DNA from: Raineyella sp. LH-20
GTDB taxonomy: Bacteria; Actinomycetota; Actinomycetes; Propionibacteriales; Propionibacteriaceae
NCBI RefSeq assembly: GCF_033110965.1
Contig: NZ_CP137003.1
Location: 1,488,001-1,552,000, forward strand
Length of the DNA stretch: 64,000 bases
Reading direction: 5' to 3'
The translations under genes and the position numbers were made by a program. Below are positions 8,552-17,294 of this stretch, piece after piece; positions within the stretch are counted from its first letter, which is position 1; every line of letters begins with the position of its first letter. The notes under the pieces were generated by a model, which saw only the letters and a program-made list of their open reading frames with translations, had not been told where the DNA came from and searched no databases.

Positions 8552-9670
8552 TCAGGCAGTGAGAACGTACTGGACGGCGACGGACTCGATCGAGAAGGCC
8601 TCCGCCACCGGGCGGCAGGTGAGCAGCCCGGCGGTGGTGTTCAGGCCCTTGGCGAGGGCGCTGTCGTCGAGGCAGGCCTGCTTCCATCCCTTGTCGGCCA
8701 GCTTGATCGCGTACGGCAGTGTCGCGTTGGCCAGCGCCCAGGTGGAGGTGTTCGGGACTGCGCCGGGCATGTTCGCCACGCAGTAGAAGGTGGAGTTGTG
8801 CACCTGGAAGGTCGGGTTGTCGTGGGTGGTCGCGTGCGAGTCCTCGAAGCAGCCGCCCTGGTCGATGGCCACGTCGACGAGCACCGAGCCGGGCTTCATC
8901 TGGGCGACCATCTCGTTGGTGACCAGCTTCGGCGCCTTCGCGCCGGGGATGAGCACGGTGCCGATGACCATGTCTGCGGCCAGCACCTGCTCGCGGACGG
9001 CGAGGGCCGTCGACGTGATGCCCTGGACCCGGTTGCCGTAGCGCCAGAACGTCATCCGCAGCTTGTCGAGGTCGGTGTCCAGGACGGTCACGTTGGCGCC
9101 CATGCCGAGCGCGACGTTCGCCGCGTTCTGTCCGGCGGTGCCGCCACCGAGGACGACGACCTTGGCGTTCTGTACGCCGCCGACGTCACCCAGCAGGACG
9201 CCACGGCCGCCGTACGGCTTCATCAGCGCGTGGGCACCGACCTGCGGGGCCAGGCAGCCGGCGACCTCGGACATCGGGTAGAGCAACGGGAGCATCCCGC
9301 TGGGCAGCTGCACCGTCTCGTACGCGATCGCGGTCGTCCCGGCGGCGAGCAGCGCCTCGGTCTGCGGCCGGTCGGCGGCCAGGTGCAGGTAGGTGAACAG
9401 CAGCAGGTCGTCGCGCAGCAGGCCGTACTCCTGCGGGACGGGCTCCTTGACCTTCATCACCATCTCGCCCGCCGCCCAGGTGGCCTCGGCACCCTCGACG
9501 ATGGTGGCACCCTGTTCGGCGTACTCCGCGTCGGCGAAGGACGAGCCGGCACCGGCGCCGGCCTGCACGAACACCTGGTGACCGTGGCGGACCAACTCAT
9601 GGACGCCCGACGGCGTCATCGCGACGCGGTACTCGTTGTTCTTGACCTCGGTGGGGACTGAAATCCTCAT
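8552..9670 (-). CDS. ald: Alanine dehydrogenase
   Basis: 372 residues, the family length. It catalyses reversible NAD-dependent deamination of L-alanine to pyruvate and ammonia. Catalytic positions match the mycobacterial enzyme: K75 (MKVKEP), H96 (YLHLAAD) and D270 (VDVAIDQGG). The Rossmann glycine motif [12 protein letters not shown] lies near residue 174. The ATG at 9670 was chosen over longer in-frame extensions because [10 protein letters not shown] is the conserved N-terminus and GGAGG lies a few bases upstream. It is the first gene of the ald-cycA-lrp run. A strong 10-bp hairpin lies in the leader. Confidence 0.95.
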   Translation of the reverse strand: MRISVPTEVKNNEYRVAMTPSGVHELVRHGHQVFVQAGAGAGSSFADAEYAEQGATIVEGAEATWAAGEMVMKVKEPVPQEYGLLRDDLLLFTYLHLAADRPQTEALLAAGTTAIAYETVQLPSGMLPLLYPMSEVAGCLAPQVGAHALMKPYGGRGVLLGDVGGVQNAKVVVLGGGTAGQNAANVALGMGANVTVLDTDLDKLRMTFWRYGNRVQGITSTALAVREQVLAADMVIGTVLIPGAKAPKLVTNEMVAQMKPGSVLVDVAIDQGGCFEDSHATTHDNPTFQVHNSTFYCVANMPGAVPNTSTWALANATLPYAIKLADKGWKQACLDDSALAKGLNTTAGLLTCRPVAEAFSIESVAVQYVLTA

Positions 9671-9691
9671 GGGAGACCTCCGATTTCGGCT

Positions 9692-9714
9692 GTGCCGCGG
9701 ACCCTCCGCGGCAC
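9692..9714 (-). promoter_or_regulatory. Perfect hairpin in the ald leader
   Basis: Arms 9692-9701 and 9705-9714 (GTGCCGCGGA / TCCGCGGCAC) with a 3-nt loop, 22 nt before the ald ATG. A second dyad lies further upstream (GAGGTTC 9752-9758 / GAACCTC 9776-9782). They could be operators or mRNA structures. Otherwise nothing coding is seen in 9671-9920. Confidence 0.5.
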
Positions 9715-9920
9715 CGATGGAGTGAGTCTCGAATGGACAGACGCACACAGGGAGGTTCGGGGCGCAAAACCGAAGGAACCTCGATCCGGAGGGTCCTTCG
9801 ACGGGCTTCGTCCGGGCATCGGGGGCACGAATCGCGAAGAATCCTCGGTGACTGGTCCGCACCTGTGCGTCGTACGTCGGTGGCCTCACAGGGTTGGACG
9901 GAACGACCGTCGCGACCCCC

Positions 9921-9985
9921 TCGGTCCGGCAGGCCGGTGCCCTCGGTCGGGCAGGCCGGTGCCCTCAGTCCGGCAGGCCGGCGCC
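9921..9985. repeat. 22-bp tandem repeat, three copies
   Basis: Copies at 9921-9942, 9943-9964 and 9965-9985, each containing GGCAGGCCGG. The third copy includes the stop codon and last codons of the crotonase gene. Confidence 0.85.
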
Positions 9986-10741
9986 GTTCCAGCTGAACCG
10001 TGCGGGCCGCCGCTCCAGGAAGGCCGCCGTCCCGTCGGCGAGGTCGGGACTGTTCGCCACCTGCTCCATCCAGGCGTCGACCCGCTGCGCGGTGAGCGTA
10101 CGGTCGACCATCCGGTCCACCAGGTCCTTGGTCGCCTGGATCGACAGCTGCGAGCGCTTGGCGATGTCGTCGGCCAGCGCCAGGGCGCGGTGCAGCACGA
10201 CGTCGTCGGGCAGCAGTTCGTCGACGAACCCGATGTGGCGGGCTCGTTCGCCGCCGATCAGGCCTGCGGTGAAGATCAGGTACTTCGTGGCGGCCGGGCC
10301 GATCAGCCGGACCAGGCGCTCCAGCGGGATCGGCGGGTAGACCAGGCCGAGGTTGGCCGGCGGCACCCCGAAGCGGGCCGACAGGCCGGCGATCCGGATG
10401 TCGCAGGCGCCGGCCATCAGCACTCCGCCGCCGACGCACGAACCGTTGATCGCCGCGATGGTCGGCTTGGGACAGCGGGCGATCGCCTCGTGGGCGTTGG
10501 TCGGCCGGTCGTTGTCGAGGATGGTGTCGAGTTCGCTGATGTCGGCGCCGGCGCAGAAGTGCCCGGAGGCACCGGTGATGACCACGACCCGTACGTCGTC
10601 GTCCGCCACCACCCGCTCCATCAGCGCCGGCCAGGCCGACCACATCGGAGTGGTCATCGCGTTGCGCTTGCGTGGGTGGTCGATGGTGATCAGGGCGGTC
10701 GCGCCGCGGGTCTCCAGGGTCAGTCTGCCGGTCTCGCTCAC
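9965..10741 (-). CDS. Crotonase-fold protein (enoyl-CoA hydratase/isomerase family) without the hydratase glutamates
   Basis: 258 residues from a GTG start (10741), the usual crotonase length. The first oxyanion-hole segment HFCAGADISEL and the second NGSCVGGGVLMAGACD are present. At the two positions of the hydratase glutamates (rat Glu144 and Glu164) this protein has Leu (GGGVLMAG) and Pro (GVPPANLG), so ordinary enoyl-CoA hydration is not expected. It could be an isomerase, hydrolase or other acyl-CoA enzyme of the superfamily. A longer in-frame extension to 10888 was rejected as arginine-rich and unlike the family. The role is unknown; neighbours give no clear pathway. Confidence 0.8.
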   Translation of the reverse strand: MSETGRLTLETRGATALITIDHPRKRNAMTTPMWSAWPALMERVVADDDVRVVVITGASGHFCAGADISELDTILDNDRPTNAHEAIARCPKPTIAAINGSCVGGGVLMAGACDIRIAGLSARFGVPPANLGLVYPPIPLERLVRLIGPAATKYLIFTAGLIGGERARHIGFVDELLPDDVVLHRALALADDIAKRSQLSIQATKDLVDRMVDRTLTAQRVDAWMEQVANSPDLADGTAAFLERRPARFSWNGAGLPD

Positions 10742-10856
10742 AGGCGCATTGTTCCCCCGCCGAGGGGCGTCGGCAGCCGGACAGGTCCCGATGCACCGGA
10801 CGACGGCACGCCGGACGTGTCTCCGGTCACCTCGCGACGGTTCGGACGCTCCTCGG

Positions 10857-10876
10857 ACGTTCCCGCGGGAACGCCT
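10857..10876. repeat. GTTCCCGCGGGAAC palindrome, copy 1
   Basis: The 14-bp palindrome GTTCCCGCGGGAAC (10860-10873) in GACGTTCCCGCGGGAACGCC, just after the FGGY kinase stop. A second copy is at 33171-33190. It may serve as a terminator hairpin or a protein site. Confidence 0.5.
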
Positions 10877-10884
10877 CGGCACCG

Positions 10885-12381
10885 TCACCAGCGCTCGGCG
10901 ATCACCTTGTCGTACAGCTCGGAGAACTGCGCCAGCCGCTCGGAGTAGTAGGCGGTCCGGCGCGGGTGCGGTTCGGCGATCGGGCCCAGGTCGGGGGGCG
11001 TACGCTCCACGCCCGGCGCCAGCATCTCGAGTGCCAGCAGCGCCGATCCGTGCAGCGTCGCGCGTTTGATCGTCACCGGCGCGACCGGGCGGCCCATCAC
11101 GTCGGCAAGGATCTGCAGCAGTTCGGGGCGGTCCTGGGTGACCCGGCCCTGGGCGAGGATCCGCACCGCCCCGGGGGCGTGCGCGACGAGCTGGACGGCG
11201 ATCCGGCGGTAGGACAGCCCGACCCCCTCGACCACCCCGCGGTAGAGCGCGACCGGATCAGTGGTGGCGTGCACTCCGGTCATCAGGGCGGTGGCGTGGG
11301 AGGCCCAGCCGGTGGACCGCTCGCCGCTGAAGAACGGCAGCACCAGCGGGGTCTGCTCGGACGGCTCGGCCAGCAGCGCCCGACCGAGCGCCGGTTCGGG
11401 CGGCAGGGCGAGGGTGTTCGCGGCCCAGCTGAGGGCCCGGCCGACGTCGTTGACGGCGCCGCCGAGCAGCGAGCGGCGGCGATCCACCCGGTAGCACCAC
11501 AGCCCGGTCGGCACCTGCTCCAGCGGGCCGGACACCATCACCCGCAGCGCCCCCGAGGTGGCGGCGGAGGCGCCGATCGTACGGTTGTCGGTCGCCCCGG
11601 CGCCCACGCTGGCGCCCAGCCCGTCGGCGATCGTCGGGAACCACCGGGCGCCGCGCAGTGCCGGCCAGCGGGCGTCCAGGCGGTTGTCCGCCGCCTCCAG
11701 TGGCTGGTCGGGGTCGCGGACGGCCGACAGTTGGGCGGCGCCGATCCCGCACAGGTCGAGCATCTCGGGATCCCACTGGCCGGTGCGCCGGTCGAGCAGG
11801 CCGCTCCACGAGGCGGCGGAGGTGCCGACGGCCGTCCGGCCGAGGAGGTGCAGGTGGAGGTATTCGCCGAGGCTGATCCACCGGTCGACCTTGTCGAAGG
11901 TCCGCGGATCGGTCGACGACAGCCAGCGCAGCCGCGCCGGCAGATAGGAGGCGTGCAGGCGGACGCCGGTCCGCTCGTGGATGGCGTCCTCGTCGACGAG
12001 TTTGCGCAGTTCGTCGACCTGCTGGCCGGAGCGGGCGTCGGCGTACGTGTAGCAGGGGGTCAGCGCCATCCCCTGCCGGTCGATGCCGATCAGCGAGGAG
12101 GCGAAGGTGTCGAGGGCGACGCCCTTGAGGCGGCCCTTCAGGTCCTTGGTGGCCAGGCCGTCGATGATCTCGATCACCTCGGCCAGCACCCGGTCCGGGT
12201 CGATGGTGGAGGTCCCGTCGGCGCGGGCGGTGAAGGTGTGGGCCACCTTGACCCGCTGGCCGGCCGGGCGGCCGTGGGCGTCGTAGAGCGAGCCCCGGCT
12301 CGCGGTGCTGCCGATGTCGATCGCCAGGACGAGCGGGTCGGTGGCCTTGGCGAGTTCGATCTGGAAGATGCTCCTGGCCAT
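10885..12381 (-). CDS. FGGY-family carbohydrate kinase, gluconokinase-like
   Basis: 498 residues from the ATG at 12381, which has a good GGAGG upstream. The N-terminal ATPase phosphate-1 loop LAIDIGSTASRG, the segment YTYADARSGQQVDEL and the C-terminal ATP-site region (VRILAQGRVTQDRPELLQIL, RATLHGSALLALEML) are as in FGGY kinases. The ADARS segment and overall pattern recall gluconokinases, which make 6-phosphogluconate from gluconate and ATP. No transporter or regulator is linked, so the sugar stays uncertain. A longer frame to 12435 was rejected because MARSIFQIEL with its ribosome site gives the better start. Confidence 0.82.
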   Translation of the reverse strand: MARSIFQIELAKATDPLVLAIDIGSTASRGSLYDAHGRPAGQRVKVAHTFTARADGTSTIDPDRVLAEVIEIIDGLATKDLKGRLKGVALDTFASSLIGIDRQGMALTPCYTYADARSGQQVDELRKLVDEDAIHERTGVRLHASYLPARLRWLSSTDPRTFDKVDRWISLGEYLHLHLLGRTAVGTSAASWSGLLDRRTGQWDPEMLDLCGIGAAQLSAVRDPDQPLEAADNRLDARWPALRGARWFPTIADGLGASVGAGATDNRTIGASAATSGALRVMVSGPLEQVPTGLWCYRVDRRRSLLGGAVNDVGRALSWAANTLALPPEPALGRALLAEPSEQTPLVLPFFSGERSTGWASHATALMTGVHATTDPVALYRGVVEGVGLSYRRIAVQLVAHAPGAVRILAQGRVTQDRPELLQILADVMGRPVAPVTIKRATLHGSALLALEMLAPGVERTPPDLGPIAEPHPRRTAYYSERLAQFSELYDKVIAERW

Positions 12382-12598
12382 CCTGCCTCCGGGGGTCGTA
12401 CGGGCTCGCGTCACCCGGCGCGGGCCGTGGGTCATGTGTGCTCGGGGACTCGGCTCGCCGTCAGGCGCCTGTTGCCCTCGGGGTGGTCGTGTCGTCCATG
12501 GCCCGATGTCCTCCGACAGCGTAGTCCGTTGCCAGGCAGGTGATCAGCCCGGTGCCGATCGACCGGACAAAGCCGTCGGTACGCCGGCCTGGACGTCG

Positions 12599-12634
12599 CC
12601 TGGGGCGGGACCCGGACTCGGATCCCGCCCCAGG
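12599..12634 (-). terminator. Stem-loop downstream of the CoA transferase
   Basis: Perfect 12-bp stem (CCTGGGGCGGGA 12599-12610 / TCCCGCCCCAGG 12623-12634) with a 12-nt loop, 44 nt past the CoA-transferase stop. No U-tract, as is common for actinobacterial terminators. The rest of 12382-12678 shows nothing coding. Confidence 0.6.
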
Positions 12635-12678
12635 CGGTCGTACGTGGCTTGGCGGCCGTCACCAGGTGGTGTCGGCGA

Positions 12679-14187
12679 TCAGGCCTTCATGGTGCCGGTG
12701 GACAGCATCCGCTGGTGCCAGGACAGCGCCTGGGACAGGTCGTGCGGGGTGTGCTGGCCGTTGGCGACCTTGACGGCGACGGCGTAGTAGTCCTTCAGCA
12801 TCGCGCGGTAGTCGGGATGCGCCACCTTGATCATCTCGGGAACGCGCTGACGCGGCGACTTGCCCCGCAGGTCCGCGACGCCGTACTCGGTGATCACCAG
12901 GTCGGTGTCGTGCTCGGTGTGGTCGACGTGCGACACCATCGGGACGATCGCCGAGATCGCGCCGCCCTTGGCGGTCGACGGGCTGACGAAGACGGTCAGT
13001 GCAGCGTTGCGGGCGAAGTCGCCGGAGCCACCGATGCCGTTCTGCATCCGCGAGCCCATGATGTGGGTGGAGTTCACGTTGCCGTAGAGGTCGGCCTCGA
13101 TCATGCCGTTCATCGCGATCACGCCGAGACGACGGATGACCTCGGGGTTGTTCGAGACCTCCTGGTTACGCAGGATGATCTTCTCGCGGTAGAACTTCGC
13201 GTTGTCGTTCATCTTGGTCGCGTACTCCGGCGACAGCGAGAACGCGGTGGCGGAGGCCACCTCGAGCTTGCCGGCGTCGATCAGGTCGACCATGCCGTCC
13301 TGGATCACCTCGGTGTAGGAGGTGAGGTTCTCGAACTGGCCGTGCAGCAGTCCGGCGAGCACCGCGTTGGCGACGTTGCCGACACCGGACTGCATCGCCG
13401 GCATCGGGTCGGGCAGCCGGCCCGCCTTCGCCTCGAGGTCGAGGAAGTCGAGCAGGTGCCCGGCGATCGACTTGGAGATGTCGTCCAGCGGCTTGAACGG
13501 CGAGTTGCGGTCCGGGCTGTCGTTCTCGACGACGGCGACGACCTTGGCCGGGTCGACGCTCAGGTACTTCGAGCCGGCGCGGTCACCGGAGTGGTAGATC
13601 GGCAGGGCGAAGTCGAGCGGCACCTTGTGGATGTTGCCCAGGATGTCGTGCATGCCCTCGAGGTCCTCGGACTGCCAGGAGTTGACCTCGAGGATGACCT
13701 TGTCGGCCAGGTCGAGCCAGGCCTGGTTGTTGCCGACGGAGGAGGACGGCACGAGCGAGCCGTCGGCCTTGATGGCGCTGAGCTCGATGATCGCCAGGTC
13801 CATGTTGCCGTGGAATCCGTTGCGGAACTGCGGCGCGATGTGCGACAGGTGGACATCGGAGTAGTTGATGTCGCCGGTGTTGATCTTCTTGCGGGTCTCC
13901 GGATCGGACTGGTACGGCGTCCGGAAGTCGACCGCGTTGGCCTCTGCCAGCTCGCCGTCCAGCTCGGGCGCGGTCGAGGCGCCGGTGCCGAGGCTGACGC
14001 GGAACGGCTTGCCCGCTGCGTGCAGCGCCTTGGCGCGTGTGGCCAGGGCGATCGGCACCGCCTTCGGGTATCCGGAGCCGGTGAAGCCGGAGACACCGAT
14101 CATGTCTCCGTCATTGACCAGCGCGGCGGCGTCCTCAGCGCTCATCACCTTGCTCTGGTACGCAGCGTTGTGGATCCGATTGCCCAT
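12679..14187 (-). CDS. Acetyl/propionyl-CoA:succinate CoA transferase (acetyl-CoA hydrolase/transferase family)
   Basis: 502 residues, full length for the Cat1/ScpC/AarC class I CoA transferases. E293 in SYTEVIQDG aligns with the glutamate that forms the glutamyl-CoA thioester. MQSGVGNVANAVL, GMIEADLYGNVNSTH and VITEYGVADLRG are conserved blocks. In propionibacteria this enzyme moves CoA from propionyl-CoA to succinate in the Wood-Werkman cycle; related proteins use acetate. GGAGG lies before the ATG. It is the only CoA-transfer gene in the window, is not in an operon, and ends at a strong stem-loop. Confidence 0.9.
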   Translation of the reverse strand: MGNRIHNAAYQSKVMSAEDAAALVNDGDMIGVSGFTGSGYPKAVPIALATRAKALHAAGKPFRVSLGTGASTAPELDGELAEANAVDFRTPYQSDPETRKKINTGDINYSDVHLSHIAPQFRNGFHGNMDLAIIELSAIKADGSLVPSSSVGNNQAWLDLADKVILEVNSWQSEDLEGMHDILGNIHKVPLDFALPIYHSGDRAGSKYLSVDPAKVVAVVENDSPDRNSPFKPLDDISKSIAGHLLDFLDLEAKAGRLPDPMPAMQSGVGNVANAVLAGLLHGQFENLTSYTEVIQDGMVDLIDAGKLEVASATAFSLSPEYATKMNDNAKFYREKIILRNQEVSNNPEVIRRLGVIAMNGMIEADLYGNVNSTHIMGSRMQNGIGGSGDFARNAALTVFVSPSTAKGGAISAIVPMVSHVDHTEHDTDLVITEYGVADLRGKSPRQRVPEMIKVAHPDYRAMLKDYYAVAVKVANGQHTPHDLSQALSWHQRMLSTGTMKA

Positions 14188-14245
14188 GAAATGTCCTCCA
14201 AGTCAGGTGCGGCTTTGCAGTCCAAACTTACTGGGAAGGTATCCT

Positions 14246-14266
14246 GCCCGACCCCTGGGGTCGGGC
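14246..14266. promoter_or_regulatory. 21-bp palindrome upstream of the CoA transferase
   Basis: GCCCGACCCC (14246-14255), T, GGGGTCGGGC (14257-14266), 59 bp before the CoA-transferase start and next to a TAAGTT that could serve as its -10 box. A one-base loop argues for a DNA operator more than an RNA hairpin, though it could also end the TerC transcript. Confidence 0.4.
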
Positions 14267-14402
14267 CAACCGATGCGAGTGTGTCGTACGCCACACGACC
14301 CCTCGATCTGGCGTGCATCGCACGTAACGGATGGTCGCCTTTCGGTGATCCGGCTCTCACCCGGATCGGCGTCGTGCCGCGGAGCGGAACCAAGGGTGTG
14401 GG

Positions 14403-15614
14403 TCAGCGGGACCGGCGGGCCTCCTGGGCCATGTACTGCTCGTGCTCGCCGTGCGCGCGGCGGACCAGATCGCGGTAGTGCTGCTCGTTCTCGATCAGCT
14501 CGGACTTGAGGTGATCGGGGATCTGCGGCATCTTGCCGAGCTTGCCGGCCAGCTGGTTGTTGATCTTCGTACGCTCCTCGACGGGCGCCTCGGCGGGCAG
14601 TGCCAGGTAGCGTTCGGCCAGGTCCTCGGTGGCCCGGATGATCGCCATGGCCCGGCCGCGGGGGCTGAGCAGTGAGCTGGCGATCGTGACCGCCAGGACA
14701 CCGACGATGACGACCAGCGACATCTGGGTGGTGATCTCGACGACGCGGACGGGCTCGCCGTCGTTGATGAACGGGAGATTGTTCTCGTGCAGGGCGTGCA
14801 GGATCAGCTTGACCGCGATGAACCCGAGGATCCCCGCCAGGCCGTACGACAGGTAGATCAGTCGGTCGAGCAGCCCGTCGATCAGGAAGTAGAGCTGCTT
14901 GAGCCCCATCAGCGAGAACACCACGGCGGTGAAGACCAGGAACACCTCCTGGGTCAGCCCGAAGATCGCCGGGATCGAGTCGAGGGCGAAGAGCACGTCG
15001 GTGCCGCCGATCGCGACCATCACCAGCAGCATCGGGGTGAGTGCTCGGCGGCCGTCGACGACGGTGAACAGCTTGTTGCCGTCGTACGTGTCGGAGGTGT
15101 GGAAGACCCGCCGGACCAGCCGGACGAAGAAGTTCTCGCTCTCCTCCTCCTCGTCGGAGAGGGCCTCCTTGAGGGTCGAACCGGCCGTCACCAGCAGGAT
15201 CACGCCGAAGATGTAGAAGACCCAGGCGAAGGCGTTGATCAGGCCGGCACCGACGAAGATCAGTGCCGACCGGAAGATCAGCGAGACGACGATGCCGAAG
15301 AGCAGCACCTCCTGCTGGGACTGCCGGGGCACCTTGAACGAGGCCATGATGATGAGGAAGACGAAGAGGTTGTCGACACTCAGCGACAGCTCGGTGATGT
15401 AGCCGGCGTAGAACTGGGTGGCGGCGTGGCCGCCCCAGGTGGCGAGGACGAACAGGCCGAACGACAGAGCGATCGCCACGTACAGCGCGGACCACAGGGC
15501 GGATTCCCTGATGCCGGGGGTGTGTGGTCTGCGGGCGTGGAAGAGGAAGTCGAACAGCAGCATCCCCACCACGAAAAGGGTGGTGAGCGTCCAGGTGAGG
15601 CCGGAAACCTCCAT
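14403..15614 (-). CDS. TerC family integral membrane protein (first copy)
   Basis: 403 residues with about nine membrane helices. TerC hallmarks are present: ELSLSVDNLFVFLIIM, FRSALIFVGAGLINAF, the HTSDTYDGNKLFT loop, GGTDVLFALDSIPAIFGLTQ and DRLIYLSYGL. TerC/Alx proteins are linked to manganese export or metal loading of secreted enzymes and to tellurite resistance. The ATG at 15614 follows AAGGA. It lies 185 bp downstream of a second TerC gene with which it shares long identical stretches, so the two look like a tandem duplication. No yybP-ykoY motif was found in its own leader. Confidence 0.9.
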   Translation of the reverse strand: MEVSGLTWTLTTLFVVGMLLFDFLFHARRPHTPGIRESALWSALYVAIALSFGLFVLATWGGHAATQFYAGYITELSLSVDNLFVFLIIMASFKVPRQSQQEVLLFGIVVSLIFRSALIFVGAGLINAFAWVFYIFGVILLVTAGSTLKEALSDEEEESENFFVRLVRRVFHTSDTYDGNKLFTVVDGRRALTPMLLVMVAIGGTDVLFALDSIPAIFGLTQEVFLVFTAVVFSLMGLKQLYFLIDGLLDRLIYLSYGLAGILGFIAVKLILHALHENNLPFINDGEPVRVVEITTQMSLVVIVGVLAVTIASSLLSPRGRAMAIIRATEDLAERYLALPAEAPVEERTKINNQLAGKLGKMPQIPDHLKSELIENEQHYRDLVRRAHGEHEQYMAQEARRSR

Positions 15615-15799
15615 GCGGGTCCTTTCAGGGGAAGGTGGGCGGTCCGGGAACGCCCCGGCGGTGGCCGTCGACCGCCGGTCCCGCGACTCGGGTGCCGCTG
15701 GGCCCTCGCGCTGCGGAACCCTTGGAGTCTACCAATCGGGTCGGCGGGCGACGGCGCATCCGCGGTGGGCCCCCGGTCACGGAAGGGCGGTCGGAGGGG

Positions 15800-17038
15800 C
15801 TATCCGGGGTGGTCCGTGTCGGGTCGGGAACGGTGTCGCGGGGGCAGGGCGCCGCTGGTGTCCAGCCCGGTGCCGTGCACCCGTTCGAGCAGGTCGAGGA
15901 AGTGGCGCTTGTCGGCGATCAGTTCCTGCTTGAGGTCGTCGGGGATGGCAGGCATCCGCTCCAGCTGCTGGGCGAGGCGGTGGCGGATCGCCAGCCGGTG
16001 GGCCTCGTCCGCGTCCTCCTCGAGGGCCAGGTAGCGCTCGGACAGCGACTCGGTGGCCGCGATCGCCGCCACCGCCCGGCCGCGCCGACTGAGCAGTGAG
16101 GCCGCGACGGTCGCGCCCAGCACCCCGACGATCACGCCGAGAGACAGCTGGGTGGAGATCTCGACCACCTGCACCGGCTCGCCGTTGTTGACGAACGGGA
16201 GGTTGTTCTCATGCAGGGCGTGCAGGCCGAGCTTGACCGCGATGAAGGCGAGGATCGCCGACAGGCCGTACGACAGGTAGATCAGTCGGTCGAGCAGACC
16301 GTCGATCAGGAAGTAGAGCTGCTTGAGGCCGAGCAGGGAGAACGCGACCGCGGTGAAGACGAGGTAGGTCTCCTGGGTCAGCCCGAAGATCGCCGGGATG
16401 GAGTCGAGGGCGAACAGCAGGTCGGTGCCGCCGATCGCGATCATCACCAGCAGCATCGGGGTCATCACCCGCACACCGTCGATCCGGGTGAACAACCTGT
16501 TGCCGTCGTACGTGTCGGAGGTGTGGAAGACCCGGCGGACCAGCCGGGTGACGGTGCTCTCGCCCTCGTCCTCGTCGGGGGAGATGGCGCCCTTGAGCGT
16601 GCTGCCGGCGGTGACCAACAGGATGGCCCCGAAGATGTAGAAGACCCAGGCGAAGGCGTTGATCAGGCCGGCGCCGACGAGGATCAGGCCGGTCCGGGCG
16701 ACCAGGGAGAAGGCGATGCCGAAGAGCAGCACCTCCTCCTGGTACTGCCGTGGCACGGCGAACGAGGCCATGATGATGAGGAAGACGAAGAGGTTGTCGA
16801 CGCTCAGCGCCTTCTCGGTGAGGTAGCCGGCGTAATACTGCCCGGCGAAGTCGCCGCCGGCGGTGGCCCAGACGAACAGGCCGAACGCCAGCGCGATCCC
16901 GACGTACGCCGCCGACCAGAGCGCGGACTCCTGGATGTTCGGCACGTGGGGCGTACGGGCGTGGAAGAAGAAGTCGAACACCAACATGGCGACGATGAGG
17001 GCGACGGTGAGCGTCCAGACGAGGGCGGAGACCTCCAT
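15800..17038 (-). CDS. TerC family integral membrane protein (second copy, behind a manganese-type riboswitch)
   Basis: 412 residues, paralogue of the protein encoded at 14403-15614, with the same blocks: KALSVDNLFVFLIIMASF, RTGLILVGAGLINAFAW, HTSDTYDGNRLFT, GGTDLLFALDSIPAIFGLTQ. Its C-terminal cytosolic tail (after residue 330) is longer and charged. The ATG at 17038 preceded by AAAGGA was chosen over a much longer frame because MEVSALVWTLT matches the paralogue's N-terminus. A long leader with yybP-ykoY-like sequence suggests Mn2+-dependent expression and so a role in manganese export. Confidence 0.9.
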   Translation of the reverse strand: MEVSALVWTLTVALIVAMLVFDFFFHARTPHVPNIQESALWSAAYVGIALAFGLFVWATAGGDFAGQYYAGYLTEKALSVDNLFVFLIIMASFAVPRQYQEEVLLFGIAFSLVARTGLILVGAGLINAFAWVFYIFGAILLVTAGSTLKGAISPDEDEGESTVTRLVRRVFHTSDTYDGNRLFTRIDGVRVMTPMLLVMIAIGGTDLLFALDSIPAIFGLTQETYLVFTAVAFSLLGLKQLYFLIDGLLDRLIYLSYGLSAILAFIAVKLGLHALHENNLPFVNNGEPVQVVEISTQLSLGVIVGVLGATVAASLLSRRGRAVAAIAATESLSERYLALEEDADEAHRLAIRHRLAQQLERMPAIPDDLKQELIADKRHFLDLLERVHGTGLDTSGALPPRHRSRPDTDHPG

Positions 17039-17061
17039 GAGGGGTCCTTTCGGAGACGGCG

Positions 17062-17185
17062 GATGCCGGTCTCGCGAGTCTCTCCGCCGGCCGAGGGCTG
17101 GATGCCCGCCGCCGACCACACCATCCGGTCCGGCCCGGGGCCGGACGTGCTGACGTCTGATGTGTCGGGATACTCCCCCACGATT
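17062..17185 (-). promoter_or_regulatory. Predicted yybP-ykoY (manganese) riboswitch
   Basis: On the minus strand the leader of the second TerC gene reads GUGGGGGAGUAUCCC (about 17181-17167), then CGUCAGCACG, a GC-rich stem, and finally CUCGCGAGACCGGC (about 17079-17066). GGGGAGUA and GCGAGACC are the two conserved loops that form the metal site of this class, and TerC is one of its commonest partners. Boundaries are approximate and no covariance model was run. Confidence 0.62.
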
Positions 17186-17294
17186 ACTTCGAAAGTAGCA
17201 GGGGTGGCCCAGGGGAGCGAAATGCCCGTTCCCGGGAAGACCCGGTTCCGGTGACCCGGTCCGGCCCCCATGCCGGCGGGCGACCCGGGCATCG

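Noticed and set aside
6314-9661. 1115-codon open frame on the plus strand opposite lrp, cycA and ald
   Set aside because: Shadow of the three minus-strand genes; composition is arginine/glycine/histidine-rich low complexity with no domain.
15615-15799. Possible manganese riboswitch before the first TerC gene
   Set aside because: The leader lacks GGGGAGUA and GCGAGACC, which are both present before the second copy.
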